Of a DNA stretch of 64,000 nt, positions 33,053 through 41,385 are shown one piece after another. The first letter of the stretch is position 1. Each line of letters starts with the position of its first letter. The notes beneath the pieces are model-generated. The model saw only the letters and a list, made by a program, of their open reading frames with translations, had not been told where the DNA came from and searched no databases. Origin of the DNA: Fimbriimonas ginsengisoli Gsoil 348 (GTDB lineage Bacteria; Armatimonadota; Fimbriimonadia; Fimbriimonadales; Fimbriimonadaceae). The position numbers and the translations under genes are program-made. Location of the stretch: assembly GCF_000724625.1 (NCBI RefSeq), contig NZ_CP007139.1, positions 2,480,001 through 2,544,000 of the forward strand, written 5' to 3'.

Positions 33053-34180
33053 CTACGGGCTTGAGAGCGGCATTCCCACCGACCAATCGACGCCCAAATG
33101 CCTGGCGACGGTGGCGCCGATCGCCGTCATTCCCTCCACGTCCCCCAGCGGTCCTGAGCCGGCTCCTATAACACAGACCGGCACGTACTCGCGGGAGTGG
33201 TCGGTCGATGGCGAGGTGGGGTCGTTGCCGTGATCGGCGGTAATGATGAGCAGGTCGTCCGGCGTCAGCCGAGCCATGAGGTCGCGAAGCACCGGATCGA
33301 ATGCCTCTAACGCCCTCGCGAATCCGACCGGGTCGTTGCGATGGCCGTACAGCATGTCGAAGTCTTCGAAGTTGGCGAAGATAAACCGCGCATCGCTTTC
33401 GAGTGCTTGCCACAGCATTTGTGTGTGTTCGACGTTGCTCTGGGTCCGGTGGACGGGCAGGAAGCCTCGGCCGCCGAACAGTTCGGGCACAACGCCGATG
33501 CCGAAGACGCCCCCGATTTGATCGATGAGATTGGGCGGCGCGGGAAGTGGGAAGTCTTGCCGGCGCTCCGTCCGCTTAAAACTGCCAGCCTCCCCGACAA
33601 AGGGGCGGGCGATGACGCGTTGAACGTCGTTCGGCGGAACGCAGATTTCTCGTGCGATCCGACACATCTCGTACAGCCGCTCGATAGGGACGACTTCCTC
33701 GTGAGTGGCGATCTGGAAGACGGAATCGGCGCTGGTGTACACGATCGGCTGCCCTGACTTCACGTGCTCAGGCCCCAACTCGTCGATGATCGCGGTGCCG
33801 CTGGCGGCCTTGTTGCCGAGGATCCGGGTGCCGATCCGCGCCTCAAACTCCTCGATTAGGTCGGCCGGAAAGCCGTTTGGGTAGGTGGGGAAGGGGCGCT
33901 CGGTGACGACTCCCATCATCTCCCAGTGCCCGGTGACGGAGTCTTTCCCCATCGAAAGCTCTCGTAGCCGCCCCCATCTACCCGTAGCATCGGCCCCCAG
34001 CCGATGAATCCCCCCGGCATCAAGAAACCCGATCGACTCCAACGTTGGCGCATCGAACCCGCCGACCGCTTCCCATACGTGCTTGATCGTCGAAGGATGG
34101 TCGTAATCCCCGAACGCGGGCGCGTCCGGCGCCTCCCCGGCTCCGCATCCATCCAGCACGATAACGATCGCTCGCTTCAT
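33053..34180 (-). CDS. deoB: Phosphopentomutase
   Basis: This 375-residue alkaline phosphatase-superfamily mutase interconverts ribose 1- and 5-phosphate. Metal ligands are visible: D10 in IVLDGCG, DFDMLYGHRNDP, ITADHGND and STDHSREY, besides IVYTSADSVFQIATHEEVVP and ARPFVGEAGSFKRT. The phospho-acceptor site reads GKDSVTGHWE: Ser-81 stands where the Bacillus enzyme has Thr-85. The variable cap segment just before it (about residues 54-67, GGIHRLGADATG) is encoded by a copy of the dispersed palindromic repeat. Linked nucleoside phosphorylase genes are absent. Confidence 0.92.
   Translation of the reverse strand: MKRAIVIVLDGCGAGEAPDAPAFGDYDHPSTIKHVWEAVGGFDAPTLESIGFLDAGGIHRLGADATGRWGRLRELSMGKDSVTGHWEMMGVVTERPFPTYPNGFPADLIEEFEARIGTRILGNKAASGTAIIDELGPEHVKSGQPIVYTSADSVFQIATHEEVVPIERLYEMCRIAREICVPPNDVQRVIARPFVGEAGSFKRTERRQDFPLPAPPNLIDQIGGVFGIGVVPELFGGRGFLPVHRTQSNVEHTQMLWQALESDARFIFANFEDFDMLYGHRNDPVGFARALEAFDPVLRDLMARLTPDDLLIITADHGNDPTSPSTDHSREYVPVCVIGAGSGPLGDVEGMTAIGATVARHLGVDWSVGMPLSSP
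33984..34012. repeat. Dispersed palindromic repeat inside the deoB coding sequence
   Basis: GTAGCATCGGCCCCCAGCCG followed by ATGAATCC matches the intergenic copy at 43255-43282 at 26 of 28 positions. It lies fully within deoB, in frame, and encodes part of the variable segment before the active-site Ser. Confidence 0.6.
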
Positions 34181-34203
34181 GTCTTCATCGTGGCATGCCG
34201 CCT

Positions 34204-34300
34204 GTAGCGTCGGCGTTTCGCCGATGTTTCAGTTGAAGCCAGGTCCGGGCGGGACGCCCGGGGTCCGAGGGGCGGACGGGACGTCCGCGCTCCGGGGAAC
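34204..34300 (+). repeat. Repeat copies upstream of the serine hydrolase gene
   Basis: GTAGCGTCGGCGTTTCGCCG (34204 on) is a member of the GTAGCGTCGG family. It is followed by the palindromic pieces CGGGCGGGACGCCCGGGG and CGGACGGGACGTCCGCG (about 34247-34290). The sequence lies between deoB and the hydrolase start and is translated only if an unlikely upstream start is used. Confidence 0.65.
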
Positions 34301-34334
34301 CGCTTTCGTGGTTTTCCCCGTAAGGGTAAACGCC

Positions 34335-35720
34335 GTGAAGTTTTCGTGCTTGCCTATTCTCTTGCTTCCTCTTCTCCCCCTCGCTGCCCGCGCCGACGGC
34401 GTGGACGATGTCGTTAACCGCGAGATGAAGCGGGCGGGGATTCCTGGGCTTTCGCTTGGCATCATTCGAGACGGAAAGCTAGTGCGGAAACAGGCGTATG
34501 GGCTGGCCGATATCGAGCTGAATGCGCCGGCACAGGCGGATGACCTGTACGAAATCGGCTCGATGACCAAGCAGTTCACGGCTTTCCTGACCCTCATGCT
34601 GGTGGAGGAGGGGAAGATCGGATTGGACGATCCGATCTCCAAATACATCGAGGGTACGCCGGCCACCTGGAGCAAGGTCACGATCCGCCACATGCTCAAC
34701 CAGAACTCGGGCCTTCCCGAATATGTCACCGTCCCCGGCATCGGGCTGATGGACGATTTCGACCGCGACAAGTGGATGAAAGGGGTCACCCCGCTGCCGC
34801 TCGACTTCCAGCCAGGGGAGACCTGGGCTTACAGCAACACTAATTTCGCCCTTCTAGGCTGGGTGATCGAGAAGGTGGCGGGCAAGCCGTATACCGAGGT
34901 CATGACCGAGCGAGTTTTGAAGCCGCTCGGGATGGACCACACGAGGTTCGAGAACGTGAACGACGTGATTCCGCGCCGCTCGCATGGTTACCTTCCGCAG
35001 CCGGGAGCGCCCATGCTTCGGGTAGAAGGGATGAAGGGGACGTCCGTGCAATCCGACGGAACCCTCATGTCGAATGTAGAGGATCTTGCCAAGTGGGACG
35101 CCGCTCTGCTCGAGCGCAAGCTTCTCAAACCCGAGAGCTACCGGCTTCTCTGGAGCCCCGGCAAGTTGAACAGCGGGCGCGTCCGCTATTACGGTATGGG
35201 CTGGATGCTAAGCTCCCCCGGTACGAAGCCGTCCGTTTACCACCCCGGCGCCAGCGTGGGTTACGGCGCGTGCATTACCCGGTACGAGGACCCTCACGTC
35301 ACCGTCGTGGTTCTCACGAACCTGTATAGCGGCGCTCCCGAGGTCATCAGCCGCCGCGTCGCCGAAGCGTACGACTCGGCTCTGGTGCCCGAGATCCCGA
35401 AGGAAACCAAGGACCCGATTCCGGACCGAACCAAGCGGGTCCGGGAAACGCTGGAAAAGCTCGGCGCCGGAACCGCCGACCCGGCTTCGATGGAGCCGGA
35501 GCTGATCGCTCCGCTCCAAACCGCCCGGGCGAAGATGTTTCCCCAGTTCCGTGACTTCACGAAGATCGAGCAGCTCAACTACTCGGCGGAATCGAAGCAA
35601 GGCGACGACACCATGCTCGTCTACCGCCTAAAGAACGACCGCCGGACCCTTTCGGCGTTCTTGCTCGTGTCCAAAGAAGGCAAGCTGGCCCAGATCTATC
35701 TGAAGGCCGATCCGGTTTAG
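34335..35720 (+). CDS. Serine hydrolase of the beta-lactamase/class C superfamily, secreted
   Basis: This 461-residue protein has a signal peptide (LPILLLPLLPLAARA), a beta-lactamase fold with the S-x-x-K motif in GSMTKQF, Y-x-N in YSNTNFALLGW, and the conserved IRHMLNQNSGLPEY. The third motif (H-x-G in the family) is represented by YHPGASVGYGA. A C-terminal extension of about 110 residues (from LVPEIPKET on) is a small alpha/beta domain common in such hydrolases. It is probably a periplasmic peptidase or esterase rather than a true beta-lactamase. GTG 34335 is used because upstream sequence is repeat-derived. Confidence 0.88.
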   Translation: MKFSCLPILLLPLLPLAARADGVDDVVNREMKRAGIPGLSLGIIRDGKLVRKQAYGLADIELNAPAQADDLYEIGSMTKQFTAFLTLMLVEEGKIGLDDPISKYIEGTPATWSKVTIRHMLNQNSGLPEYVTVPGIGLMDDFDRDKWMKGVTPLPLDFQPGETWAYSNTNFALLGWVIEKVAGKPYTEVMTERVLKPLGMDHTRFENVNDVIPRRSHGYLPQPGAPMLRVEGMKGTSVQSDGTLMSNVEDLAKWDAALLERKLLKPESYRLLWSPGKLNSGRVRYYGMGWMLSSPGTKPSVYHPGASVGYGACITRYEDPHVTVVVLTNLYSGAPEVISRRVAEAYDSALVPEIPKETKDPIPDRTKRVRETLEKLGAGTADPASMEPELIAPLQTARAKMFPQFRDFTKIEQLNYSAESKQGDDTMLVYRLKNDRRTLSAFLLVSKEGKLAQIYLKADPV

Positions 35721-36287
35721 GCGATTTGGACCCCTCTAGCGGAGACCCTTGCGTGCGAATTCGGCGGGTCCGAGGACCCCTGATAGCGCTGGACAGATAT
35801 CGCCGCTTTCAGGGCTCGGTGGGTTGGTCGGCTTTTACCCAGGGCTCACGCCCCGGGCTGTAGGATGTCGCGCCTTCAGCGCTGGAGGCGGACTTACGGT
35901 AGGAGGCACCTTTGAAGGTAACGGGTGCTTCGTAAGGTAAGCCCCATTCGCGGCGTTCAGGGCTCGGAGGGTGGTCGGCTTCCTTACCAGGGCTCCGCTT
36001 CGTTGCGCCTTTCGCTTTTGAGATATCGTCCCCTTGGGGCTGCCTCGGGATGCGTATTTGCGCGCACCTCGATCGCGGCACCCTCGGTATACAATGCGAC
36101 GCCTTTCGAAGCAGAGTGCCGGCGGTGAATCTACGAGGTTGATAGATATAGGCACTTCGGACTTCGTCTGAGTGCTTCTTGGCGTCCACCGCCTTAACGC
36201 CCACCGCCCGACGCCCACCGCTCAATTCCCTTCAGTCCACAAGCCACACGCCACAGTCCACACCTTCCCCCCGGTATCCTCTCCCGA
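35721..36287. repeat. Non-coding region with imperfect direct repeats (567 bp)
   Basis: A module of about 50 bp (TTCAGGGCTCGG, TGGTCGGCTT and CCAGGGCTC in order) occurs at about 35806-35854 and again, with small changes, at about 35954-35998. The right end (36184-36272) is a degenerate run of CCACCG/CCACA units. No frame with family resemblance was found; the short frames that span it are low-complexity. Confidence 0.65.
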
Positions 36288-37424
36288 ATGACGTTCGACC
36301 TCGGTTTTCTTGGGGGCGGGCAGCTTGCCCGGATGTCGATCCAGGCGGCCCAGAGGATGGGTTTCAAGTGCCTTTCCCTGGATCCGGGCGCGGATACGCC
36401 GGCATCGCAGATTGCGGAAAGCGTTCAAGGGAGCCTGAGCGATCCGTCGAAGATCGCCGAGATTCTCAACCGGTGTGAGCGGGTGACGCTGGAGAACGAA
36501 TTCATTCCCGCCGCCGCGATTCGGGAAGCGGTTCAGTTAAGCGGGCGCAATGAGGAAGTCGTTATTCCCGGCATCGACACGCTGGCGACCATTCAAGATA
36601 AGTTGCTCCAGAGGCAGGCGCTGATCGCGGCGGGTGTCGCTTCGCCCCGTGCCGTACCGATGGACGACGGGGGCAAGAAAGCCATCGCGGAAATCGGCTT
36701 CCCGATGGTTCTCAAGGCGAGATTCGGCGGTTACGACGGGAAGGGAACGCGTTACGCGAAGACGCCGGAGGAGCTGGAGCAACATCGCCCGCTTTGGGAA
36801 GGCGGAGGCTGGTTAGCGGAGGAGTTCGTGCCGTTTCGCCGCGAGTTGGCGGTGATGGTGGCGGTCGATAGCCGCGTCCAAGTGGCGCTCCACACGGTCG
36901 AGACGATCCAGACAAACCATGTCTGCGACTTCACCTTCCCGAGCCATTTCGGGGAGTACGGCCAAGCCGACGGAACCGAAACCGCGGTCGCCGCGATCCG
37001 GGCGGTTGGTGGATACGGACTGTTCGGCGTGGAGCTGTTCGAGACGGCCGATGGACGCCTCTTGGTCAACGAAATCGCCCCCCGCCCCCACAACACCGGC
37101 CACTACACCCTCGACTGGGGCGAGCAGAGTCAGTTCGATTACCATGTCCGCCTCGTCGCCGGACTGCCGATTGAGGAGGGGCCGGCGGGGAACTCGGTTT
37201 ACATGGCGAACCTCCTCGGTCAACCCTCCGCCGGCGACTATCGACGCGGAGTCCAAGCCGCTCTTGAGCGATATCCGGGAGCCCGAGTCCACTGGTACGG
37301 CAAAACCGAGTCCAAGCCTGGGCGAAAGATGGGCCACATCAACCTCGTCGCCCGGCCTGGGGAATCTAATCTGGATCGCCTACGTGAGATTCGGCGGGCG
37401 TTCTACGAAGCCTGGACCCTGTAG
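36288..37424 (+). CDS. purK: 5-(carboxyamino)imidazole ribonucleotide synthase
   Basis: This 378-residue ATP-grasp enzyme makes N5-CAIR from AIR, bicarbonate and ATP in purine synthesis. FLGGGQLARMSIQAAQRMGF is the N-terminal signature, ERVTLENEFIP and IQDKLLQRQAL follow, KARFGGYDGKGTRYA binds ATP, and EIAPRPHNTGHYTLD is the metal-binding block. The usual partner purE is not adjacent. The start (ATG 36288) follows a low-complexity region. Confidence 0.96.
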   Translation: MTFDLGFLGGGQLARMSIQAAQRMGFKCLSLDPGADTPASQIAESVQGSLSDPSKIAEILNRCERVTLENEFIPAAAIREAVQLSGRNEEVVIPGIDTLATIQDKLLQRQALIAAGVASPRAVPMDDGGKKAIAEIGFPMVLKARFGGYDGKGTRYAKTPEELEQHRPLWEGGGWLAEEFVPFRRELAVMVAVDSRVQVALHTVETIQTNHVCDFTFPSHFGEYGQADGTETAVAAIRAVGGYGLFGVELFETADGRLLVNEIAPRPHNTGHYTLDWGEQSQFDYHVRLVAGLPIEEGPAGNSVYMANLLGQPSAGDYRRGVQAALERYPGARVHWYGKTESKPGRKMGHINLVARPGESNLDRLREIRRAFYEAWTL

Positions 37425-37446
37425 AAAAGCGCGACCGAGGTCGCGC
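37425..37446 (-). terminator. Rho-independent terminator of the CoA-transferase operon
   Basis: Read on the minus strand, GCGCGACCTCGGTCGCGC (37446-37429) forms a tight hairpin followed by TTTT (37428-37425). It lies 16 bp beyond the CoA-transferase stop and between the convergent purK and CoA-transferase genes. Confidence 0.75.
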
Positions 37447-37461
37447 ACTCCCAAGGCGGCG

Positions 37462-38118
37462 CTACACCGGGACGGTTGAGAGTTCAGGCGATACGGCGAA
37501 CGCGGCCTCGGTCTTGGCGCGGATTTCTTCTTCGGTGACTCCGGGGGCGAGCTCACGGAGTACGAGTCCGAGTTCGGTCACGTCGAAGACGCACAGATCG
37601 GTGATGATCAGGTCGACGCACGCCTTGCCGGTCAAGGGCAAGCGGCACTCTTTGAGCACCTTGCTCTCGCCGGCTTTGTTGGTGTGCTCCATCACGACTA
37701 CGACCCGCTGGACGCCGGCGACCAGGTCCATGGCGCCCCCCATCCCCTTCACCATCTTGCCGGGGATCATCCAGTTTGCGAGGTCGCCTTGCTCGCTTAC
37801 TTCCATGGCGCCCAAGATCGATAGGTCGATGTGGCCGCCGCGAATCATCGCGAACGAATCGGCGCTGGAGAAGAACGCGGTGCCGGGAATCGCCGTGACG
37901 GTTTGCTTGCCGGCATTGATAAGGTCCGGGTCCTCCTCCCCCTCGTAAGGGAATGGGCCGAGACCAAGCATCCCGTTTTCACTCTGCAACACAACGTTCA
38001 TCCCCTCTGGAATGAAGTTCGCGACGAGGGTTGGGATTCCGATCCCGAGGTTGACGTAGAATCCGTCGCGCAATTCTAGCGCGGCTCGCTGGGCCAATTG
38101 ATCGCGGCTGAGTGGCAT
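37462..38118 (-). CDS. CoA transferase subunit B (3-oxoacid CoA-transferase type)
   Basis: This 218-residue protein is the beta subunit of a family I CoA transferase. [11 protein letters not shown], the active-site Glu in [24 protein letters not shown] and [11 protein letters not shown] are family marks. The alpha subunit, needed for activity and normally directly upstream, is absent here; instead the gene is last in an operon behind PhyH, SDR and methyltransferase genes (21 bp gap). Either the alpha subunit is encoded elsewhere or this gene has been separated from it. Confidence 0.92.
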   Translation of the reverse strand: MPLSRDQLAQRAALELRDGFYVNLGIGIPTLVANFIPEGMNVVLQSENGMLGLGPFPYEGEEDPDLINAGKQTVTAIPGTAFFSSADSFAMIRGGHIDLSILGAMEVSEQGDLANWMIPGKMVKGMGGAMDLVAGVQRVVVVMEHTNKAGESKVLKECRLPLTGKACVDLIITDLCVFDVTELGLVLRELAPGVTEEEIRAKTEAAFAVSPELSTVPV

Positions 38119-38139
38119 GAGGTCGTTCCTTACTTGAGG

Positions 38140-38919
38140 TTATCTCACCCGGCCCCACACTTGGTGGGTCCCGGCCCCGCTGATGAGCGACTTCTGGTCG
38201 TCTTCGAGCTCTAGAAGTTCGGCGAGCACCTTTTCTATCTCTTCGGCGCTTGCCATTCCTTCCGCGACGAGCGCTTCTTTAATCCCATCGAGCGTGAGGC
38301 TGCTGATCCGCTTCGTCTCTCCTTCCGGTAAGAGAGTGATTTGAACGTCCGCCCTTACCGGATCGAGGCCCGCGTCGAGGGCAAGCCGGTACAGCTTTCG
38401 TCCCAGGTATGGGTCCCCTCCGCGACGGCGCACCACTACCTCGTACCATTCCAGATAGCGATCAAACGCCGCCGTTCGCGGCTCGGCGACGTGCAGGTCG
38501 AAGTCGATGTCCTCGAGCACGACCCGTGCACCCGGCTTGGTGGCCGCGATCATGGAAGCGATCGCGGCCGCTGGATCGGCGAGATGGGAAAGCAGATACC
38601 GGGCGTAGACGAGGTCGAACTTCCGTTCGATGAAAGCTAGATCGCGAACGTCTATCCGCTCGAACCGGATGCTCGGATGCCGATGGCGAGCGGCCTGGAT
38701 AAATCCCTCGTTCGCGTCGACCCCCATCGCGTCGACTCCCAATTCCGCGACGCGGGCGGTAAGCGCCCCGACTCCACAACCGACGTCGAGGAACGACATC
38801 CCCTTCCGCAGCCCCGCCGCCCGAAGCAATCGCCGCGAACGCGGCCACATCGCCTCGTTAAGGATCTCGAGCCGGCGCCTGCCCGGCGCGCCGGTCGCCA
38901 ACGAATACCTTTCGTCCAT
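38140..38919 (-). CDS. Class I SAM-dependent methyltransferase
   Basis: This 259-residue methyltransferase has SFLDVGCGVGALTARVAELG (motif I, about residue 42), GVDANEGFIQAA, FDLVYARYLLSHLADP and GARVVLEDIDFDLHV. The Y-A-R-x-L-L-x-H motif is typical of UbiE-like small-molecule methyltransferases. It starts 4 bp after the SDR stop and is part of the PhyH-SDR-methyltransferase-CoA transferase operon. The acceptor is unknown. Confidence 0.88.
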   Translation of the reverse strand: MDERYSLATGAPGRRRLEILNEAMWPRSRRLLRAAGLRKGMSFLDVGCGVGALTARVAELGVDAMGVDANEGFIQAARHRHPSIRFERIDVRDLAFIERKFDLVYARYLLSHLADPAAAIASMIAATKPGARVVLEDIDFDLHVAEPRTAAFDRYLEWYEVVVRRRGGDPYLGRKLYRLALDAGLDPVRADVQITLLPEGETKRISSLTLDGIKEALVAEGMASAEEIEKVLAELLELEDDQKSLISGAGTHQVWGRVR

Positions 38920-38923
38920 GGCG

Positions 38924-39676
38924 TTAGCCTCGCATATCCATGCCGCCATCGACGGTGATCGTGCTGCCGGTGATGAACGAGGCTAGGTCGGAGAGAAGGA
39001 ACACGGTCGCCCCCGCTACATCTTCTGGGCGGCCTATCCGGCCGAGAGGAAAGCTGGCGGCTACGTTATCGCGTCCGAGAATGTCGAAGCTGGGAGCGGC
39101 CATGTCGGTGTCCGTCCAAGCCGGGGCGATGCAGTTCACCCGGATCTGATCAGGCGCCAACTCCTTGGCCATGGAGCGCATGAACATGATCTGCGCCCCC
39201 TTCGAGGTGGCGTAAGCCGAATACTCGGCGGAGCCGCGCTGGCCGGCGGTGGAGGTGTAGATGACGATGCTTCCGCCCGCGGTCCTCATATGCCGAGCGG
39301 CCGCGCGCACGGCCAGAAAGGTGCCGCGTACGTTCACCGACATCGTTCGATCCCAGAACTCGGCGGTCATCTCGGGCAAGTAACACCCTTCGAAGACCCC
39401 CGCGGAGACGACCAAGCCGCTCAGCGGGCCAAGCTCCGCCACCGCCGCGTCGACCGCCGCGTCCATGGCGCCGTCCTCTGAGATGTCCGCCTGGACGGCG
39501 AATCCTTTGCCGCTCGACGCGCGGACGTCCTCCACCGTCCGATCCGCGGCTTCGCGGTTCGAAAGGTAGTTGACGCTGACAGCGGCTCCGGCTTGCGCCG
39601 CCATCCTGGCAGATGCCGCCCCGATACCGCGGCTGCCGCCGGCGATAAAGATGTGCCGGCCGGCCAGGCTAATCAT
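38924..39676 (-). CDS. Short-chain dehydrogenase/reductase
   Basis: This 250-residue classical SDR has the NADP(H) motif IAGGSRGIGAASA at residues 8-20, the Ser in IVIYTSTAGQRG, the catalytic Y-x-x-x-K in YSAYATSKGAQ, and the FITGSTITVDGG end block. It reduces or oxidises a 3-hydroxy/oxo or sugar alcohol group. ATG 39676 overlaps the PhyH stop by 8 bp; GTG 39697 is an alternative. Confidence 0.9.
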   Translation of the reverse strand: MISLAGRHIFIAGGSRGIGAASARMAAQAGAAVSVNYLSNREAADRTVEDVRASSGKGFAVQADISEDGAMDAAVDAAVAELGPLSGLVVSAGVFEGCYLPEMTAEFWDRTMSVNVRGTFLAVRAAARHMRTAGGSIVIYTSTAGQRGSAEYSAYATSKGAQIMFMRSMAKELAPDQIRVNCIAPAWTDTDMAAPSFDILGRDNVAASFPLGRIGRPEDVAGATVFLLSDLASFITGSTITVDGGMDMRG

Positions 39677-40469
39677 AAGCGGCTCTTTTGTGGTCACCCA
39701 TCAAACGGAGCTGTCGAGGGTTCGCCGCTGCCAAGACCTCGGGATTAAATTGCCAACTCATGAACGGCGAGAACTGTTGGGCAATGAACCGGTGCGAGTA
39801 GTGGACTTGGAGCAGGTGACGAATCCGATCCGACTTGTTTTCGCTCCCGGTATGCCAAATCTCGCTTCGGAAAAAAAGGACGTCGCCCGCTTTGCACAAC
39901 ACCGGCTCGAGCTTCCGCCCCTTGTACTCCGGGTCCTTGTCTTTCCCCCAAGTAAGGGCTTGACCCGATTTGTGGCTGCCCGGAATCACATAGGTCGGAC
40001 ACAGCTCCTCGTCGATGTCGCTGAGGTAGAAGTGGGCGGTGCAGAGGTAGATCGGCAGCTTGAAGCGAGGGTCCTCGGCCATGTCTTCGGGCACTTCCAC
40101 AAAGACGCGGTCGGTGTGCGGCGACCACCCGTTGTGACCTGGGTGACTGCGCCAAGCCGTCTGCCCGATAATGTGGCACTCGCTCCCCATCGTCGCCTCC
40201 GCGAGGTCGATAACGCCAGGCCAGTCGATGAACTGCAGCCAGAACGGGTCGCGGTTGAAGACGCACTTGTAATGGTCGTTGATCCCCTCCGAGTCGAAGC
40301 CGAACGGCTTAAGTCCGTCGATCTTCTCCCGTGCCTGCGCCACCAGCTCAGACGAAAGGACGTTCGGGATCAAAGCGAAGCCGTCGTCGTGGATCGCCTG
40401 GGCCATTTCGGCGACTTGGTTGAGGCCAAAGGTGTGCTGTAGATAGCGGAAGTCTTGGGTCACGCTCAT
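39669..40469 (-). CDS. Phytanoyl-CoA dioxygenase (PhyH)-family oxygenase
   Basis: This 266-residue 2-oxoglutarate/Fe(II)-type dioxygenase has the H-x-D iron site in WSPHTDRVF, the distal His in EIWHTGSENKSDRIRH with the 2-oxoglutarate-binding Arg soon after, and TYVIPGSHKSGQAL. It probably hydroxylates a small molecule. It is the first gene of an operon with SDR, methyltransferase and CoA transferase B. ATG 40469 (M-S-V-T-Q-D-F) is preferred over the start 12 bp upstream. Confidence 0.9.
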   Translation of the reverse strand: MSVTQDFRYLQHTFGLNQVAEMAQAIHDDGFALIPNVLSSELVAQAREKIDGLKPFGFDSEGINDHYKCVFNRDPFWLQFIDWPGVIDLAEATMGSECHIIGQTAWRSHPGHNGWSPHTDRVFVEVPEDMAEDPRFKLPIYLCTAHFYLSDIDEELCPTYVIPGSHKSGQALTWGKDKDPEYKGRKLEPVLCKAGDVLFFRSEIWHTGSENKSDRIRHLLQVHYSHRFIAQQFSPFMSWQFNPEVLAAANPRQLRLMGDHKRAAYD

Positions 40470-40492
40470 GATTCTGGGCACACTTTATCATG

Positions 40493-41320
40493 TTAGGCGC
40501 GTTTCAAATCCGCATAAAGGATGTCGTTTCCGTACAGAGAGTGGGAGGTCGCCAGGATCTCTCCCTTCGGCGAATAAATCGTCGAGAATCCGTACCCGAA
40601 CCACGGCTGGGGTTCGTCGACGCTCCAGTTTGCGCCCACGACGTAATGACCGTACGCCCTTAACCGCCCGGGCAGGATATGCCAAAACCAGTCGGCGGGA
40701 TGGCTGGGCGAGACCCAGGCGATCGGATAGAGCAGCGCCCAGATTTTCTTCGGCTTGAGACGGTCGAGGATGGTGTGGATGTCGAAACAGATCGCCAAGC
40801 CGACGCGGCCGTATTCCGTGTCGTACGTCTGGACGTCTCGATCTCCCTTCGTCGCCCAGCTCTTCTCCGGGACCGGCCAGGGCGTCAGCTTGCGATAGTG
40901 CGCCACGATCTTTCCCGTCGGAGCCGCGAGGCAGACCGTGTTGTAATACTTCGCTCCATCCTTCTCCACGAACGGGACGGTGACGTAGATGCCGAGACGC
41001 TTGGCGGCGGCGGCGAATTGCTTCGTGGATTCGCCGTCCACTGCCTCGGCAAACTGTTCGGGATCTCGGCCTCGAAAGGACGGCTCGATCGGCCAGCCGT
41101 CCAGATGCCAGTTCGTTCGCAGGTCCTGCGAGAGGTAGCCCGTGATCGATGCCTCGGGCAGAACCACGATCTTGGCTCCGTTCTTGGCGGCTTGCTCCAC
41201 CAAACCCAGCAGCTTCTTCCGATTCGCCTCGACTTCGCCCATCACCGACGAACATTGGATCGCCGCCACTTTGACCGTCGCGGACTGGGCGATAAGAAAC
41301 GTCGAAAGAAGTGTAAGCAT
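40493..41320 (-). CDS. Carbon-nitrogen hydrolase (nitrilase superfamily), exported
   Basis: This 275-residue protein starts with a short signal peptide (LTLLSTFLIAQSATV). The Glu-Lys-Cys triad is visible: E in VLPEASITGYLS, K in YRKLTPWPVPE, C in GLAICFDIHT. An exported nitrilase-fold amidase is less usual than the cytoplasmic forms. It is transcribed in the same direction as the PhyH operon, with a 23-bp gap before that operon's first gene, so it may be its true first gene. Confidence 0.88.
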   Translation of the reverse strand: MLTLLSTFLIAQSATVKVAAIQCSSVMGEVEANRKKLLGLVEQAAKNGAKIVVLPEASITGYLSQDLRTNWHLDGWPIEPSFRGRDPEQFAEAVDGESTKQFAAAAKRLGIYVTVPFVEKDGAKYYNTVCLAAPTGKIVAHYRKLTPWPVPEKSWATKGDRDVQTYDTEYGRVGLAICFDIHTILDRLKPKKIWALLYPIAWVSPSHPADWFWHILPGRLRAYGHYVVGANWSVDEPQPWFGYGFSTIYSPKGEILATSHSLYGNDILYADLKRA

Positions 41321-41385
41321 CAAATCAATTCATCCTTGCAGTCGGAAGCCGAGGGTTTCGCTCGACTGCTAATCTAGACAAATCG

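Noticed and set aside
36184-36272. CCACCG/CCACA-rich stretch as a possible tandem repeat or binding array
   Set aside because: The units are too irregular in length and sequence to call an array; treated as low-complexity intergenic sequence.
39570-40442. Plus-strand open frame (290 codons) opposite the PhyH gene
   Set aside because: The iron-binding motifs of PhyH are on the minus strand, and the operon structure there is continuous.
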